Counted from the first letter of the stretch, positions 26,766 to 35,066 are shown. The stretch: DNA of 64,000 nucleotides from Pedobacter sp. (GCA_031119475.1 JAVHXV010000001.1:434001-498000), one strand, 5' to 3'. Program-made: numbers and translations. Notes: generated from the sequence alone by a model not told the origin.

Positions 26766-28550
26766 ATGCCCGAACAACATCTTTACCGGACAGGAATTAT
26801 TGGGAACTGCGCTTTTTTGGCCCATGTAAACCTGAATACAAATATTTCCTGGCTTTGCTGGCCCAGGTTTGATAGTTCTTTTGTATTTGGAAGCCTCCTC
26901 GATCAACAGAAAGGAGGTGAATTTACCATTTTGCCAAAAGAGGCCTATACAACCAATCAATACTATATTGACAATACCAATGTGCTCAGGACCGAGATTA
27001 CGGCAAGTGATGGCAAATATCGGATCACTGATTTTGCGCCTAGGTTCAATGTCAATGAACGCTATTTTAAACCTTTGATGCTCATCAGGAAAATTGAGCC
27101 CTTGGAAGGAAATCCAAGGATTAAGGTAAAGTGTTCGCCGGTATATGAATATGGTAAAAAAGAAATGCAGGCCACCATTGGCAGCAACCACATTGATTAC
27201 GTGGGCGGCGATGAGTGCATGCAGCTGAGCACCAATGTTTCTTTAAACTATATTCTCGACGACCAATATTTCGTATTAAATGATACCAAATATTTGGTGT
27301 TAACTTATGGACACATCCTTGATCAGCCATTGGTAAGCACTGTAGAAAATTTTTTAAGGGAAACGATAGGGTATTGGCGATTGTGGATCAAGCACTCTTC
27401 CATTGCCGGCTTCTATCAGCCCTATGTGATCAGGTCGGCCTTGGTCTTAAAAATCCACCAATATGAAGATACGGGCGCAATTATTGCCGCAAGCACAACC
27501 AGTCTGCCAGAATTTCCAGGCAGCACCAGGAATTGGGACTATCGCTATTGCTGGCTCCGTGATTCCTTTTATGTACTGACCTCCCTCAACCATATCGGGC
27601 ATTTCGAAGAAATGGAACGGTATTTTAATTACCTGTCGGATATATCTTTTGCAGAAGATAAGCGCTATCAGCCCTTGTATGGCCTGGCCGGAGAGCGGAA
27701 GATTACAGAAGAATGTTTGGATCATTTGGATGGATACATGGGCGAAAAACCCATCAGGATAGGCAACCAGGCTTATGAGCACATCCAAAACGACATCTAT
27801 GGGCAGGTATTGATCGCCATGTTGCCACTGTATACCGATCACCGCTTTGTGTTCTCAGAAAGAAGTGATTCGCTAAAATGGATAGACCATGTCCTATCAA
27901 AGATCGAGAGTACGATCGATGAAAAAGACGCAGGAATCTGGGAATTCAGGAACATCGCCAATACACATTGTTATTCTAATCTTTTCCAATGGGCAGGTGC
28001 CCATGCGGCACTTAAGATGGCGCGTACCATAGGCAACGAAGTATTTGAACAGCGGGCAAAGGTGCTGATCGATAAGGCCGCTGCACACATCGAGGCCTGT
28101 TACGATCCGGTAAGGAAAGTGTATACCAATGCAGTAGGGAGTAAGCACTTAGATGCCAGTACCTTGCAGCTGATTGTGATGAATTACCTTGATCCCGCAT
28201 CGCAAAAAGCAAAAGACCATTTGATCGGGTTGGAAAAGGAGCTCAAAACTGAAGATGGACTTTTTTATCGGTACCTGCATGAGGACGACTTTGGAAAGCC
28301 CAAGACTACTTTCCTCATCTGTGCCTTTTGGTATGTAGAGGCCTTGGCCTGTGTAGGTAGGATGGAAGAGGCCATTAAGGAATTCGAAAACATCATTAAA
28401 TATTGCAACCACTTATTGCTTTTTAGTGAAGATGTAGATGCGAAATCGGGCAGCCAATGGGGAAATTTTCCGCAGGCCTATAGCCATGTTGGACTGATGA
28501 ACGCAGCCTACCGGATAGCCATCAAGCTCGATCGACCAATTTTTCTTTAG
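26766..28550 (+). CDS. GH15 glucoamylase/trehalase-like glycoside hydrolase
   Basis: The ATG at 26766 gives 594 residues, normal for the bacterial/archaeal GH15 group. The N-terminal trehalase-like beta domain carries GIIGNCAFLAHVNLNTNISW. The (alpha/alpha)6 barrel shows GSTRNWDYRYCWLRDSFY, QAYEHIQNDIYGQVLIAM, DAGIWEFRN and, near the C-terminus, LLFSEDVDAKSGSQWGNFPQ, where the catalytic base is expected. No signal peptide, so it is cytoplasmic. Family members hydrolyse alpha-1,4-glucans, trehalose or isomalto-sugars from the non-reducing end; in this neighbourhood glucan or trehalose turnover is likely, but which one cannot be decided. Confidence 0.9.
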   Translation: MPEQHLYRTGIIGNCAFLAHVNLNTNISWLCWPRFDSSFVFGSLLDQQKGGEFTILPKEAYTTNQYYIDNTNVLRTEITASDGKYRITDFAPRFNVNERYFKPLMLIRKIEPLEGNPRIKVKCSPVYEYGKKEMQATIGSNHIDYVGGDECMQLSTNVSLNYILDDQYFVLNDTKYLVLTYGHILDQPLVSTVENFLRETIGYWRLWIKHSSIAGFYQPYVIRSALVLKIHQYEDTGAIIAASTTSLPEFPGSTRNWDYRYCWLRDSFYVLTSLNHIGHFEEMERYFNYLSDISFAEDKRYQPLYGLAGERKITEECLDHLDGYMGEKPIRIGNQAYEHIQNDIYGQVLIAMLPLYTDHRFVFSERSDSLKWIDHVLSKIESTIDEKDAGIWEFRNIANTHCYSNLFQWAGAHAALKMARTIGNEVFEQRAKVLIDKAAAHIEACYDPVRKVYTNAVGSKHLDASTLQLIVMNYLDPASQKAKDHLIGLEKELKTEDGLFYRYLHEDDFGKPKTTFLICAFWYVEALACVGRMEEAIKEFENIIKYCNHLLLFSEDVDAKSGSQWGNFPQAYSHVGLMNAAYRIAIKLDRPIFL

Positions 28551-28663
28551 GTGGATTTTTGTTCATTTGAAATATCCGTATTTAACGTAGCTGATTTCAG
28601 GTATTTATACGCTGACTGATTTTTTCTGCTTCTCTAAATTGCAGCCAATTAACAGAATAAAAA

Positions 28664-28942
28664 ATGAATTACGAAGAAGCGGAGAAGATCGTCGCCGAAC
28701 ATTATCCCTTGCTGGGAACAACGTATAGAGGAAAAACAATTTCCAAACTCCTCATCACACCTTTAAAAGAAATCGGGATTGCCAAACTGATGTACAACTA
28801 TGCCAACGACATCAGTTCTGAATCCTTTTATGCGGATTATCAGGAATTTGAAATCTGGGTCATCTTTGATCTGGAAGACTGGTTGTTGACAGGCGTGATT
28901 GATAAAATGCGGCTCACACAGTTCCTAGATCTGCAAAACTAA
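28664..28942 (+). CDS. Hypothetical protein (92 aa)
   Basis: The 92-residue protein starts MNYEEAEKIVAEHYPLLGTT and has no signal peptide or membrane segment. It is acidic and rich in aromatic residues toward the C-terminus (YQEFEIWVIFDLEDWLLTG). A strong terminator follows within 20 bases, supporting a real single gene. I do not recognise a family. Confidence 0.65.
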   Translation: MNYEEAEKIVAEHYPLLGTTYRGKTISKLLITPLKEIGIAKLMYNYANDISSESFYADYQEFEIWVIFDLEDWLLTGVIDKMRLTQFLDLQN

Positions 28943-28961
28943 GGTTTGAGAAGTACTCGAT

Positions 28962-28992
28962 AAAATGGAACCCAGCAATGGGTTCCATTTTT
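28962..28992 (+). terminator. Rho-independent terminator
   Basis: Perfect stem AAAATGGAACCCA (28962-28974) with TGGGTTCCATTTT (28979-28991), loop GCAA, followed by T residues. It ends the 92-residue gene; the symmetric A/T flanks could work on both strands. Confidence 0.9.
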
Positions 28993-29095
28993 GTTTCTGC
29001 ACCTTTTTTGTTCCAAAAGTTGTATCGATCTTTCTTTTCCGGCAAACTTATGTCCGCACCGATTGTTCCATCAACAGATCAAAAAATCAACAACT

Positions 29096-29386
29096 ATGGA
29101 AAATCAACATGAAACGGACAAAGGTGAAATCAAAGGTCCTACCGCCGAAAACGAAAGCAAACCTGTAGGCTATGGCAGTTCGATCCAATCTGATGGGCAT
29201 GGCAATAGGACCAGGCCACAAAATCAGGAAGATGTGAATCCAACTACACAGCAAGATCACATCCAATCACTTAAAGATAGCGATCAGCAAAACGAGCCGT
29301 TACCAAAAACAGATGGTACCGGAAGCAACCGCCCGGTTGATAATGGCGACTCGCTTATTGTGAAGGAAGATCCACAAAGCAATTAA
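29096..29386 (+). CDS. Small hydrophilic MENQ protein
   Basis: The ATG at 29096 gives 96 residues, MENQHETDKGEIKGPTAENE and onward, very rich in Gln, Asn, Asp, Gly and Pro, with no hydrophobic core, so probably disordered. The upstream extension to 28991 runs through the terminator and is rejected. It shares the start MENQ and the leader ACTATGGAAAATCAA with the genes at 32998 and 33405. It sits next to DUF3606 and DUF892 stress-type genes. Function unknown; a desiccation- or stress-related role is only a guess from composition. Confidence 0.65.
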   Translation: MENQHETDKGEIKGPTAENESKPVGYGSSIQSDGHGNRTRPQNQEDVNPTTQQDHIQSLKDSDQQNEPLPKTDGTGSNRPVDNGDSLIVKEDPQSN

Positions 29387-29447
29387 ATTATTTCAAACCT
29401 TGTGGATTTTTCTTTGTTAAACGACGATCATTAAAACCTATGAAATT

Positions 29448-29627
29448 ATGGCAACAAGAGGAGCAAAACTAGAAAGAGGTGAAGTAAACTCTTCACAAGA
29501 TTATGAAGTAGCTTATTTAGCAAAGAAGCTTGGCGTAAGCAGCCAGGCCATTGGTGGAGCCAAACGCGCCACTGGATCTAACAAAAGAGAAGACATTGAA
29601 AAATATATCAAGGGAAAAAAGAAATAG
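29448..29627 (+). CDS. Small DUF3606-like protein (59 aa)
   Basis: The ATG at 29448 opens a 59-residue basic protein, starting MATRGAKLERGEVNSSQDYE and containing VAYLAKKLGVSSQAIGGAKR followed by EDIEKYIKGKKK. This matches the DUF3606 layout 'DYEV-YLAKKLGVS...V--YL'. It lies 61 bases after the MENQ gene and before the DUF892 gene in the same direction. A helix-turn-helix-sized protein with many Lys/Arg could bind nucleic acid; no function is established. Confidence 0.7.
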   Translation: MATRGAKLERGEVNSSQDYEVAYLAKKLGVSSQAIGGAKRATGSNKREDIEKYIKGKKK

Positions 29628-29669
29628 TACAAAGACTGCTCATTTACCTATGAGTTTTGGATCATAAGA

Positions 29670-29694
29670 GTGAATGGCTCCGTCAGCCATTCAC
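29670..29694. other. Perfect 10-bp stem-loop without a T-tract
   Basis: GTGAATGGCT (29670-29679) and AGCCATTCAC (29685-29694) pair fully around loop CCGTC. No T-run follows, so this is not a standard intrinsic terminator. It lies between the DUF3606 and DUF892 genes and may stabilise or separate their transcripts. Confidence 0.6.
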
Positions 29695-29788
29695 CATCCA
29701 AAAGAAAGTAAAATACATTTCTATCAAACCTTTTGAAAAGTCGACTGTTCTCAGAAAAAAATATTAACCTATAAAAAACATATCAACT

Positions 29789-30301
29789 ATGGCAACTCAA
29801 AAAAATCAGGACATGCCCAATGCGCATCTTCATGAATTATTTGTAGACGAGCTAAGAGACATTCTTGGCGCAGAAAAACAATTACTTAAGGGCTTGAAAA
29901 AAATGAGCGAGAGTGCAATCAATGAGTCGCTCAAGAAAGCCTTTACAGACCATTACGCACAAACAGAAGGTCAGATTGAGCGTTTGAAACAAGTATTCCA
30001 ATCGATCGGATTGACTGCAAGGGCAAAAAAATGTAAAGCAATGGAAGGGCTGCTAGGCGAAGCTGATGAAATTATCGAAAGCTTTGTAGAAGAACCAGAA
30101 GTGTTGGATGCAGCCTTGATCACCGCTGCTCAAAAAGTTGAACATTATGAAATTGCAAGTTATGGCTGTGTGGTAACCTATGCCAAACTGATGGAGCATA
30201 CCGAGGCTGCAGAATTACTGGCCGAAACACTTGCAGAAGAAAAGGAAACAGATCTGTTATTGACGGATATTGCGATGGCACAGGTCAATGAAGCCGTTTA
30301 A
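29789..30301 (+). CDS. DUF892 (YciF-type) ferritin-like protein
   Basis: The 170-residue protein matches the YciE/YciF family: HLHELFVDELRDILGAEKQL at the N-terminus, KCKAMEGLLGEADEIIESF, DAALITAAQKVEHYEIASYG, and a Glu-rich last helix (LAETLAEEKETDLLLTDIAM). The Glu/His positions of a ferritin-like di-metal four-helix bundle are present. YciF-type proteins are induced by osmotic and general stress in enterobacteria. The gene lies in a cluster of small stress-type genes and ends at a strong terminator, so it is probably controlled with them. Confidence 0.9.
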   Translation: MATQKNQDMPNAHLHELFVDELRDILGAEKQLLKGLKKMSESAINESLKKAFTDHYAQTEGQIERLKQVFQSIGLTARAKKCKAMEGLLGEADEIIESFVEEPEVLDAALITAAQKVEHYEIASYGCVVTYAKLMEHTEAAELLAETLAEEKETDLLLTDIAMAQVNEAV

Positions 30302-30322
30302 AAAGACGGATATGTCTTTAAG

Positions 30323-30354
30323 AAAAGCCCTGATTGCTAATCAGGGCTTTTTTT
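30323..30354 (+). terminator. Rho-independent terminator
   Basis: Perfect 13-bp stem AAAAGCCCTGATT (30323-30335) with AATCAGGGCTTTT (30339-30351), loop GCT, then T residues to 30354. It ends the DUF892 gene. Confidence 0.95.
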
Positions 30355-30422
30355 ATTGCTTCTGCCAACCTTAAAACCATTTGCGGTTTTCAATCGTTTA
30401 TGGTAGATATAGCTGAATATAC

Positions 30423-32144
30423 ATGTCCATTTCTAAACGCTCTACCTCTCTTGCCATACTTGGCGGCGGCCCAAGTGCAATGTTTCTCTATAAATCGCTT
30501 CTCGATTCCAAGCCAACATCCATTGACATTACCCTATTTGAAAGTCAGAATAAACTTGGTGCGGGAATGCCCTATAGTGCCAATGGCGCAAATGTAGAAC
30601 ACATTACCAATGTGTCTGACAATGAAATACCAGAATTGGTGATGTCAATTGAGGAATGGGTAAAAGTTGCGCCGAGAAAAATATTAGACCAGTTCGGGAT
30701 CACGGCTGAAAACTTCAATACCTTTAAAGTGTTGCCCAGATTGTTTTTTGGAGCCTATCTGACTGAACAGTTCAATCTGTTGATCGAAAAGGGCAGAGAA
30801 CAAGGAATCAAGACCAGCATCTACCTATCCTGCAAAGTGCTGGACGTGCAAGACCATCCTACCGAAAATAAGGTAGAGGTCATGACCAGCAAAGGTATTT
30901 TTACATTCGATAGGATTGTCATTTGTACCGGACACTATTGGCCAAAGCGAAATGAAGGTATAATTCCAGGATATTTCGATTCGCCATATCCACCAGATAA
31001 GCTTAAGCTCAAGTTGAACCATCAGGTTGGCCTAAAGGGCTCATCACTAACGGCTATTGATGCCATGCGCACTTTGGCACGGGCAAACGGCGCATTTATA
31101 ATGGGAAAGGATGGTAGGCTTGCTTATCAGTTGAACAAGGGATGTGAGCAATTTAGATTGGTCATGCTGTCGCGAAGTGGATTGTTGCCTGGAGTAAGGT
31201 TCCATTTGGACAATTCACATCTTACTAACCCCTCCTTGCTATCTGAAGAGGAAATCCAACATTATCGGCAAAAACACGACGGATTTGTGTCTTTAGACTA
31301 TCTGTTTGAAAAGGATTTTAAAAAAATAATCAAGAAGAAGGATTTGGCTTTTTATGAAAAGATCAAGCACTTCAATCTGGAGCAGTTTGTAGGAGCGATG
31401 CTGGATTTTCGGGAAAAGATTGATCCGTTTACCTTGATGAAAACTGAATATCTGGAGGCTGAAAAGTCTATTGAGGAAAGAAAATCTGTTTATTGGAAAG
31501 AAGCATTGGCCATGTTGAGCGCTTCATTAAACTACCCTGCAAAATATCTTTCTGCCGAAGATATGCTGCGGCTTAAAAAAATATTGATGCCATTGATCAG
31601 CGTTGTCATCGCTTTTGTGCCACAAAGCTCTTGTGAAGAGATGTTTGCCCTTCATGAAGCCAATGTGCTAGAAATTGTAGCTGTTGGCCATGATCGGAAT
31701 GTTGAACCCCTAAAAACAGGTGGTGTGAATTATACCTATGCTACCGATAGTGGCGTTGAACATTTTAATCATTTCCCAACATTTATCGATTGCATAGGCC
31801 AGTTGCACTTTTCCTTTGACCAATTTTTGTTCAAGAGCTTGATTGATCAGCAAGCGATTGCGCCGGCAAAATTAAAATTCCGCGATCCAGAAATGGCGAA
31901 AACAGAAATGAAGGAAGGAAATCAGAAAGTAGCGCTATCGCCAGATGGGGACTATCACCTTACTGTACCTGGGATTGCCATCAACGATCAGTTTCAGTTC
32001 ATTGACCAGCAGGAAAGGCCAAATAAGCGCATCTATATGATGGCCGTACCTTATATCGGTGGTTTTAATCCAGATTATTCTGGGCTGGACTTTAGCACGA
32101 TGGCAGGAAAGAAAATTGCGGATGCATTGGTTGGAAAAACCTGA
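30423..32144 (+). CDS. FAD/NAD(P)-binding protein (YdhS-like)
   Basis: The 573-residue protein opens with a dinucleotide-binding fold, SLAILGGGPSAMFLYKSLL (GxGxxA type), then TLFESQNKLGAGMPYSANGA. A second motif, FDRIVICTGHYWPK, and a later one, GLKGSSLTAIDAMRTLARAN, fit the NAD_binding_9/YdhS-like group, proteins that often resemble hydroxyacylglutathione- or lysine-hydroxylase-type monooxygenases without a proven reaction. There is no signal peptide. It stands between two terminators as a single gene. The oxidoreductase call is firm; the substrate is unknown. Confidence 0.8.
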   Translation: MSISKRSTSLAILGGGPSAMFLYKSLLDSKPTSIDITLFESQNKLGAGMPYSANGANVEHITNVSDNEIPELVMSIEEWVKVAPRKILDQFGITAENFNTFKVLPRLFFGAYLTEQFNLLIEKGREQGIKTSIYLSCKVLDVQDHPTENKVEVMTSKGIFTFDRIVICTGHYWPKRNEGIIPGYFDSPYPPDKLKLKLNHQVGLKGSSLTAIDAMRTLARANGAFIMGKDGRLAYQLNKGCEQFRLVMLSRSGLLPGVRFHLDNSHLTNPSLLSEEEIQHYRQKHDGFVSLDYLFEKDFKKIIKKKDLAFYEKIKHFNLEQFVGAMLDFREKIDPFTLMKTEYLEAEKSIEERKSVYWKEALAMLSASLNYPAKYLSAEDMLRLKKILMPLISVVIAFVPQSSCEEMFALHEANVLEIVAVGHDRNVEPLKTGGVNYTYATDSGVEHFNHFPTFIDCIGQLHFSFDQFLFKSLIDQQAIAPAKLKFRDPEMAKTEMKEGNQKVALSPDGDYHLTVPGIAINDQFQFIDQQERPNKRIYMMAVPYIGGFNPDYSGLDFSTMAGKKIADALVGKT

Positions 32145-32156
32145 CAAGTTATTGCG

Positions 32157-32190
32157 AAAAAAAAGCCCAGTGTGAAACATTGGGCTTTTC
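32157..32190. terminator. Bidirectional terminator
   Basis: GCCCAGTG and CATTGGGC pair (one G-U) around TGAAA, with A-run before and T-run after. It lies between the convergent FAD protein and DUF4142 genes. Confidence 0.85.
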
Positions 32191-32206
32191 ATTGTTTTAA
32201 CAATCC

Positions 32207-32788
32207 TTATTTCATGCTATCCTGAATTTTTTGGATCATGTCTAAATGGGCCTTCACGATTGGTGCAGTTTTGGCTGCAAATGCTTTGAGTTCAGCATCT
32301 TTCCCATCTTTCGCTTCTTTTTCCATAAGGTCCAATGTTTTCTTGTGGCCATCTACCATATCGTCCACATATTTTTTGTCGAAATCCCTGCCAGATAGGG
32401 CGTTCAGATCATCGGCCATTTTCTGATGTTTTTCATCGAGTGCCATTGGAAGGGCAATCTGTTTGTTGGCGGCAATCATTTTCAGCTCTTCATTGGCTTT
32501 TCCATGGTCATTTACCATCATGTTGGCAAACTCTTTCACTTTTGCATGGCTCGATTTAGCGAGTGCCATTTTGCCCAATTCTACTTCCGCCATGCCACCC
32601 ACGGCTGCTTCAGTTGAGAAATCGGCATCCATTTTGTCTACCATCCCAGCAGATGCTGTATTTGCTGTGGTATCCTTCGCCTCATTTAGGCTGTCGGCAG
32701 TTTCTTTTGAATCCTTTGCTTCATTGCTGCAACCTTGAAATGCGAAGGCCGCAAGTACAATCATGGTAAGGTAACTTAGTTTTTTCAT
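32207..32788 (-). CDS. DUF4142 lipoprotein
   Basis: The 193-residue product has a lipoprotein signal (MKKLSYLTMIVLAAFAFQGC, lipobox FQGC with Cys20) followed by an acidic linker and a DUF4142 domain at about 60-190: AEVELGKMALAKSSHAKVKE, FANMMVNDHGKANEELKMIA, DDLNALSGRDFDKKYVDDMV and DGHKKTLDLMEKEAKDGKDA. The domain is a ferritin-like helical bundle found in exported proteins of soil bacteria; its role is unknown, though stress or envelope maintenance is often suggested. It is probably monocistronic. Confidence 0.9.
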   Translation of the reverse strand: MKKLSYLTMIVLAAFAFQGCSNEAKDSKETADSLNEAKDTTANTASAGMVDKMDADFSTEAAVGGMAEVELGKMALAKSSHAKVKEFANMMVNDHGKANEELKMIAANKQIALPMALDEKHQKMADDLNALSGRDFDKKYVDDMVDGHKKTLDLMEKEAKDGKDAELKAFAAKTAPIVKAHLDMIQKIQDSMK

Positions 32789-32997
32789 CTTTTTTTGTTT
32801 AAGTGATTTAAAATCATGGTGGTTACATGATATATTTTCTTGTTCTGGTTATAAACAACCACTTTATCAAAATGTTTAGTTGTTTTCGCTCAAAAAGCTG
32901 AATATTCCCAAAAGAAGTAGGCCTAAATTTTTTTTAAAATGATCGAAACTTTTCATGATAAAAACACTTATAAAGGATACATCTTAATGATATAACT

Positions 32998-33207
32998 ATG
33001 GAAAATCAAGGGAATAAAGGTCATGAATTAAAGGACATCCAACAAAGTGATGACCAACAGGCCAATGGCCAAGTCGGTACGAGCCTGGCAGAAGCTACGG
33101 CGCAAAATAAAGAAATGGACGCAGGGGCAAAACCACTGGCTTCACGGCCAGATGACATCGAAAATGCGATGGATGATGAAGATAGGATGGGGAATAGGGG
33201 ACTCTGA
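32998..33207 (+). CDS. Small hydrophilic MENQ protein (69 aa)
   Basis: A 69-residue protein, MENQGNKGHELKDIQQSDDQ and onward, with many Gln, Asp, Asn and Ala residues and no hydrophobic segment. Start context ACTATGGAAAATCAA is identical to the MENQ genes at 29096 and 33405. A G/A-rich heptamer tract begins 10 bases after the stop. Probably disordered; function unknown. Confidence 0.6.
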   Translation: MENQGNKGHELKDIQQSDDQQANGQVGTSLAEATAQNKEMDAGAKPLASRPDDIENAMDDEDRMGNRGL

Positions 33208-33216
33208 GAGATAGAA

Positions 33217-33272
33217 GAGCAAGGAGCAAGGAACAAAGAGTAAGGAGCAAAGAGCAAAGAACAAAGACTGTA
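33217..33272. repeat. Eight-unit heptamer tract
   Basis: GAGCAAG, GAGCAAG, GAACAAA, GAGTAAG, GAGCAAA, GAGCAAA, GAACAAA, GACTGTA in uninterrupted 7-base phase. Confidence 0.85.
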
Positions 33273-33329
33273 GAAGAGTTGTGGTCCTGAACAGAGCTAG
33301 GGATCTAGGACTATCAACGATTAGCTATA

Positions 33330-33382
33330 AACTATGAACTATGGAATATGGACTCTTGGACTTTTGGACTTTTCGACTCTAC
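33330..33382. repeat. Heptamer-to-octamer tract
   Basis: Three heptamers (AACTATG, AACTATG, GAATATG) run directly into four octamers (GACTCTTG, GACTTTTG, GACTTTTC, GACTCTAC). It lies 22 bases before the MENQ gene at 33405. Confidence 0.8.
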
Positions 33383-33404
33383 AAATCGAGCTAAAATTTT
33401 AACT

Positions 33405-33641
33405 ATGGAAAATCAAGAACAAGAACAGGAGTCGTTAACTCCGGTGAGGAAAAGTACTGCAGATATCATTTCTGGAGCTAGGCAGACCGACCAGTTAGAA
33501 AAGCTGCAGGAAAATGCCAAACAGCAGGATGGTGGGGCACAAACTACCTATGTTCCACCCCTAACGGTAAATGATGGAACTGGTAACATACATGAAGTGG
33601 GTCAAGCTCCTTCATCGGATGATCAAAATCGCGAAGGTTAA
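33405..33641 (+). CDS. Small hydrophilic MENQ protein (78 aa)
   Basis: The ATG at 33405 gives 78 residues, MENQEQEQESLTPVRKSTAD and onward, Gln/Glu/Asp-rich and without hydrophobic segments. The in-frame extension to 33348 is translated repeat DNA and is rejected. It ends two bases before the next gene, so they are co-translated. Third member of the MENQ set in this window. Function unknown. Confidence 0.6.
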   Translation: MENQEQEQESLTPVRKSTADIISGARQTDQLEKLQENAKQQDGGAQTTYVPPLTVNDGTGNIHEVGQAPSSDDQNREG

Positions 33642-33643
33642 GG

Positions 33644-33898
33644 ATGGAGTTGAAAGCGCCTATTTTACAGATTTTAAATAAAAATTATCCTCCAGATCAA
33701 GTCGTACAGACAACATTCAAGAAATACGACCTTGTTTTCAAGACGGATACGGAAGGAAATCCCATATTACTTTTTTTAGGACAAATGCAGTCCAATGGCC
33801 ATATCAGAGGTGAGCGCTACGCCAGAAGATTAGTTAGAGATCAATCTGGACAGATCATTAAAGACCATTGGGACCATAAAGGGAAGGCCACGCCCTGA
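33644..33898 (+). CDS. Hypothetical protein (84 aa)
   Basis: The 84-residue protein starts MELKAPILQILNKNYPPDQV and looks like a small alpha/beta fold (VVQTTFKKYDLVFKTDTEG, ERYARRLVRDQSGQIIKDHW) with a basic C-terminus. It starts two bases after the MENQ gene at 33405, so the pair shares a transcript. I do not recognise a family. Confidence 0.65.
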   Translation: MELKAPILQILNKNYPPDQVVQTTFKKYDLVFKTDTEGNPILLFLGQMQSNGHIRGERYARRLVRDQSGQIIKDHWDHKGKATP

Positions 33899-33901
33899 TG
33901 G

Positions 33902-34196
33902 GATAAAGGATAAAAGATAAAAGATAAAAGAAGAAGGATTAAAGACTATTATTCAAGCTGAGCTTTGCGAAATAGCTCTTGATGAGTGATTAGGTATCGA
34001 GTATCAGGTATCGAGTATCAGGTATCGAGTATCAAGATAAAAGATTAAAGACAAAAGATCAAAGATGAAAGACAATAGATAATAGACAAAAGACATGTGC
34101 ACTAACTCCCAGAATCGCGGCGTTGGAAACTGTGCGTGTATTTGGACTCTTGGACTTTGGTCTCTAACCAACCAAACAACTAACCAACCAACAACA
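33902..34196. repeat. Long heptamer region with in-phase motif switching
   Basis: The 298-base gap holds no gene. Bases 33902-33950 are seven heptamers of the GATAAAA type. Bases 33992-34096 are fifteen uninterrupted heptamers: three AGGTATC/GAGTATC pairs, then AAGATAA, AAGATTA, AAGACAA, AAGATCA, AAGATGA, AAGACAA, TAGATAA, TAGACAA, AAGACAT. Bases 34143-34196 add GGACTCTT/GGACTTT and a run of AACCAACC-type repeats that stops exactly at the end of the AraC gene. Confidence 0.9.
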
Positions 34197-35066
34197 TCAA
34201 TTATTCAAATACTTCCGTTTATAATCTAGCGGCGTCATTCCGGTCACCTTTTTAAAGTGGCGATAAAAATTCGAAACGTTGTTGAACCCGCAATTGAAAC
34301 AGATCATTTCTGTTGGCAATTTATTTTCGATCAGGAAGCGGCAAGCATGGCTGACCCTAATCTCGATAAGAAAGTCGTAGTAGGTTTTTTTGGTCATCAA
34401 TTTGAAATACCTGCAAAATGAGGTAATGCTGAGGTTACTCAGTGAAGCTACTTCTTCCAGTCCAATATCTTTTTTGTAATTGGCCAGCGTATAATTGTAG
34501 ATTTTATTGATCCTGATGGTTTCTGACTCATTGGATTGGTAGAACGTATTTTTGTTGGTAATCAGTTTATATTCGTCAGTTTCCGCCAACGTCTTTAAAA
34601 TATTGAGCAAGATGATAATCTTCTCGAGGTTAACGGCCTGCAGGGCGTCCCTCATCAGCATGGCTATCTTTTCTTTCGTTTCCCCATAAATGACCATTCC
34701 GCTTTTAGCTTTTTCGAACAGCTTTGGGATCAGGTAGGCCTCTGGCAGGTTGAGCAGGTACTTTCCTAAACAGTCTGGTAAAAAATGGACAACCAAGGCC
34801 TCTACATTAAGTTCAGGATGCTGCTGAAAATACTCTTCTTTGCATCGCCAGGTATGGGGCAGATTTTCGCCCAATAAGATCATCTCGTCGGCCTCAAAAT
34901 TGCTGATGTTGTCGCCCACAAAACGTACGCCCTCACCTTTGATATTGTAGTGTAATTCCAACTCGGGATGATAGTGCCAAACATTGCCAAAATCGGGTTT
35001 GATATCGTGCCTGATACTGAACGAACTTTGCAGCATGATCGGGACTTTATGAAAATGAGGTTTCAT
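34197..35066 (-). CDS. AraC family regulator of the PUL
   Basis: The 289-residue protein has an N-terminal cupin-type sensor (NVWHYHPELELHYNIKGEGV, NLPHTWRCKEEYF) and a C-terminal AraC domain at about 185-288, with IGLEEVASLSNLSITSFCRY and NCGFNNVSNFYRHFKKVTGM. It is similar in plan to RhaS/AraC-type sugar sensors of Pedobacter. It is transcribed away from the SusC/SusD operon across a 565-base shared upstream region, the usual position for a PUL regulator. The inducer is presumably a pectin-derived sugar. Confidence 0.9.
   Translation of the reverse strand: MKPHFHKVPIMLQSSFSIRHDIKPDFGNVWHYHPELELHYNIKGEGVRFVGDNISNFEADEMILLGENLPHTWRCKEEYFQQHPELNVEALVVHFLPDCLGKYLLNLPEAYLIPKLFEKAKSGMVIYGETKEKIAMLMRDALQAVNLEKIIILLNILKTLAETDEYKLITNKNTFYQSNESETIRINKIYNYTLANYKKDIGLEEVASLSNLSITSFCRYFKLMTKKTYYDFLIEIRVSHACRFLIENKLPTEMICFNCGFNNVSNFYRHFKKVTGMTPLDYKRKYLNN

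Noticed and set aside
26766..28550. Loss of the GH15 catalytic base
   Set aside because: The segment before GNFPQ lacks the Glu seen in some relatives (GE-type), but a Glu is present just upstream in FSEDVD, where other family members also have it.
33992..34096. Possible CRISPR array
   Set aside because: The units are only 7 bases, contiguous and degenerate, with no spacers and no cas genes.
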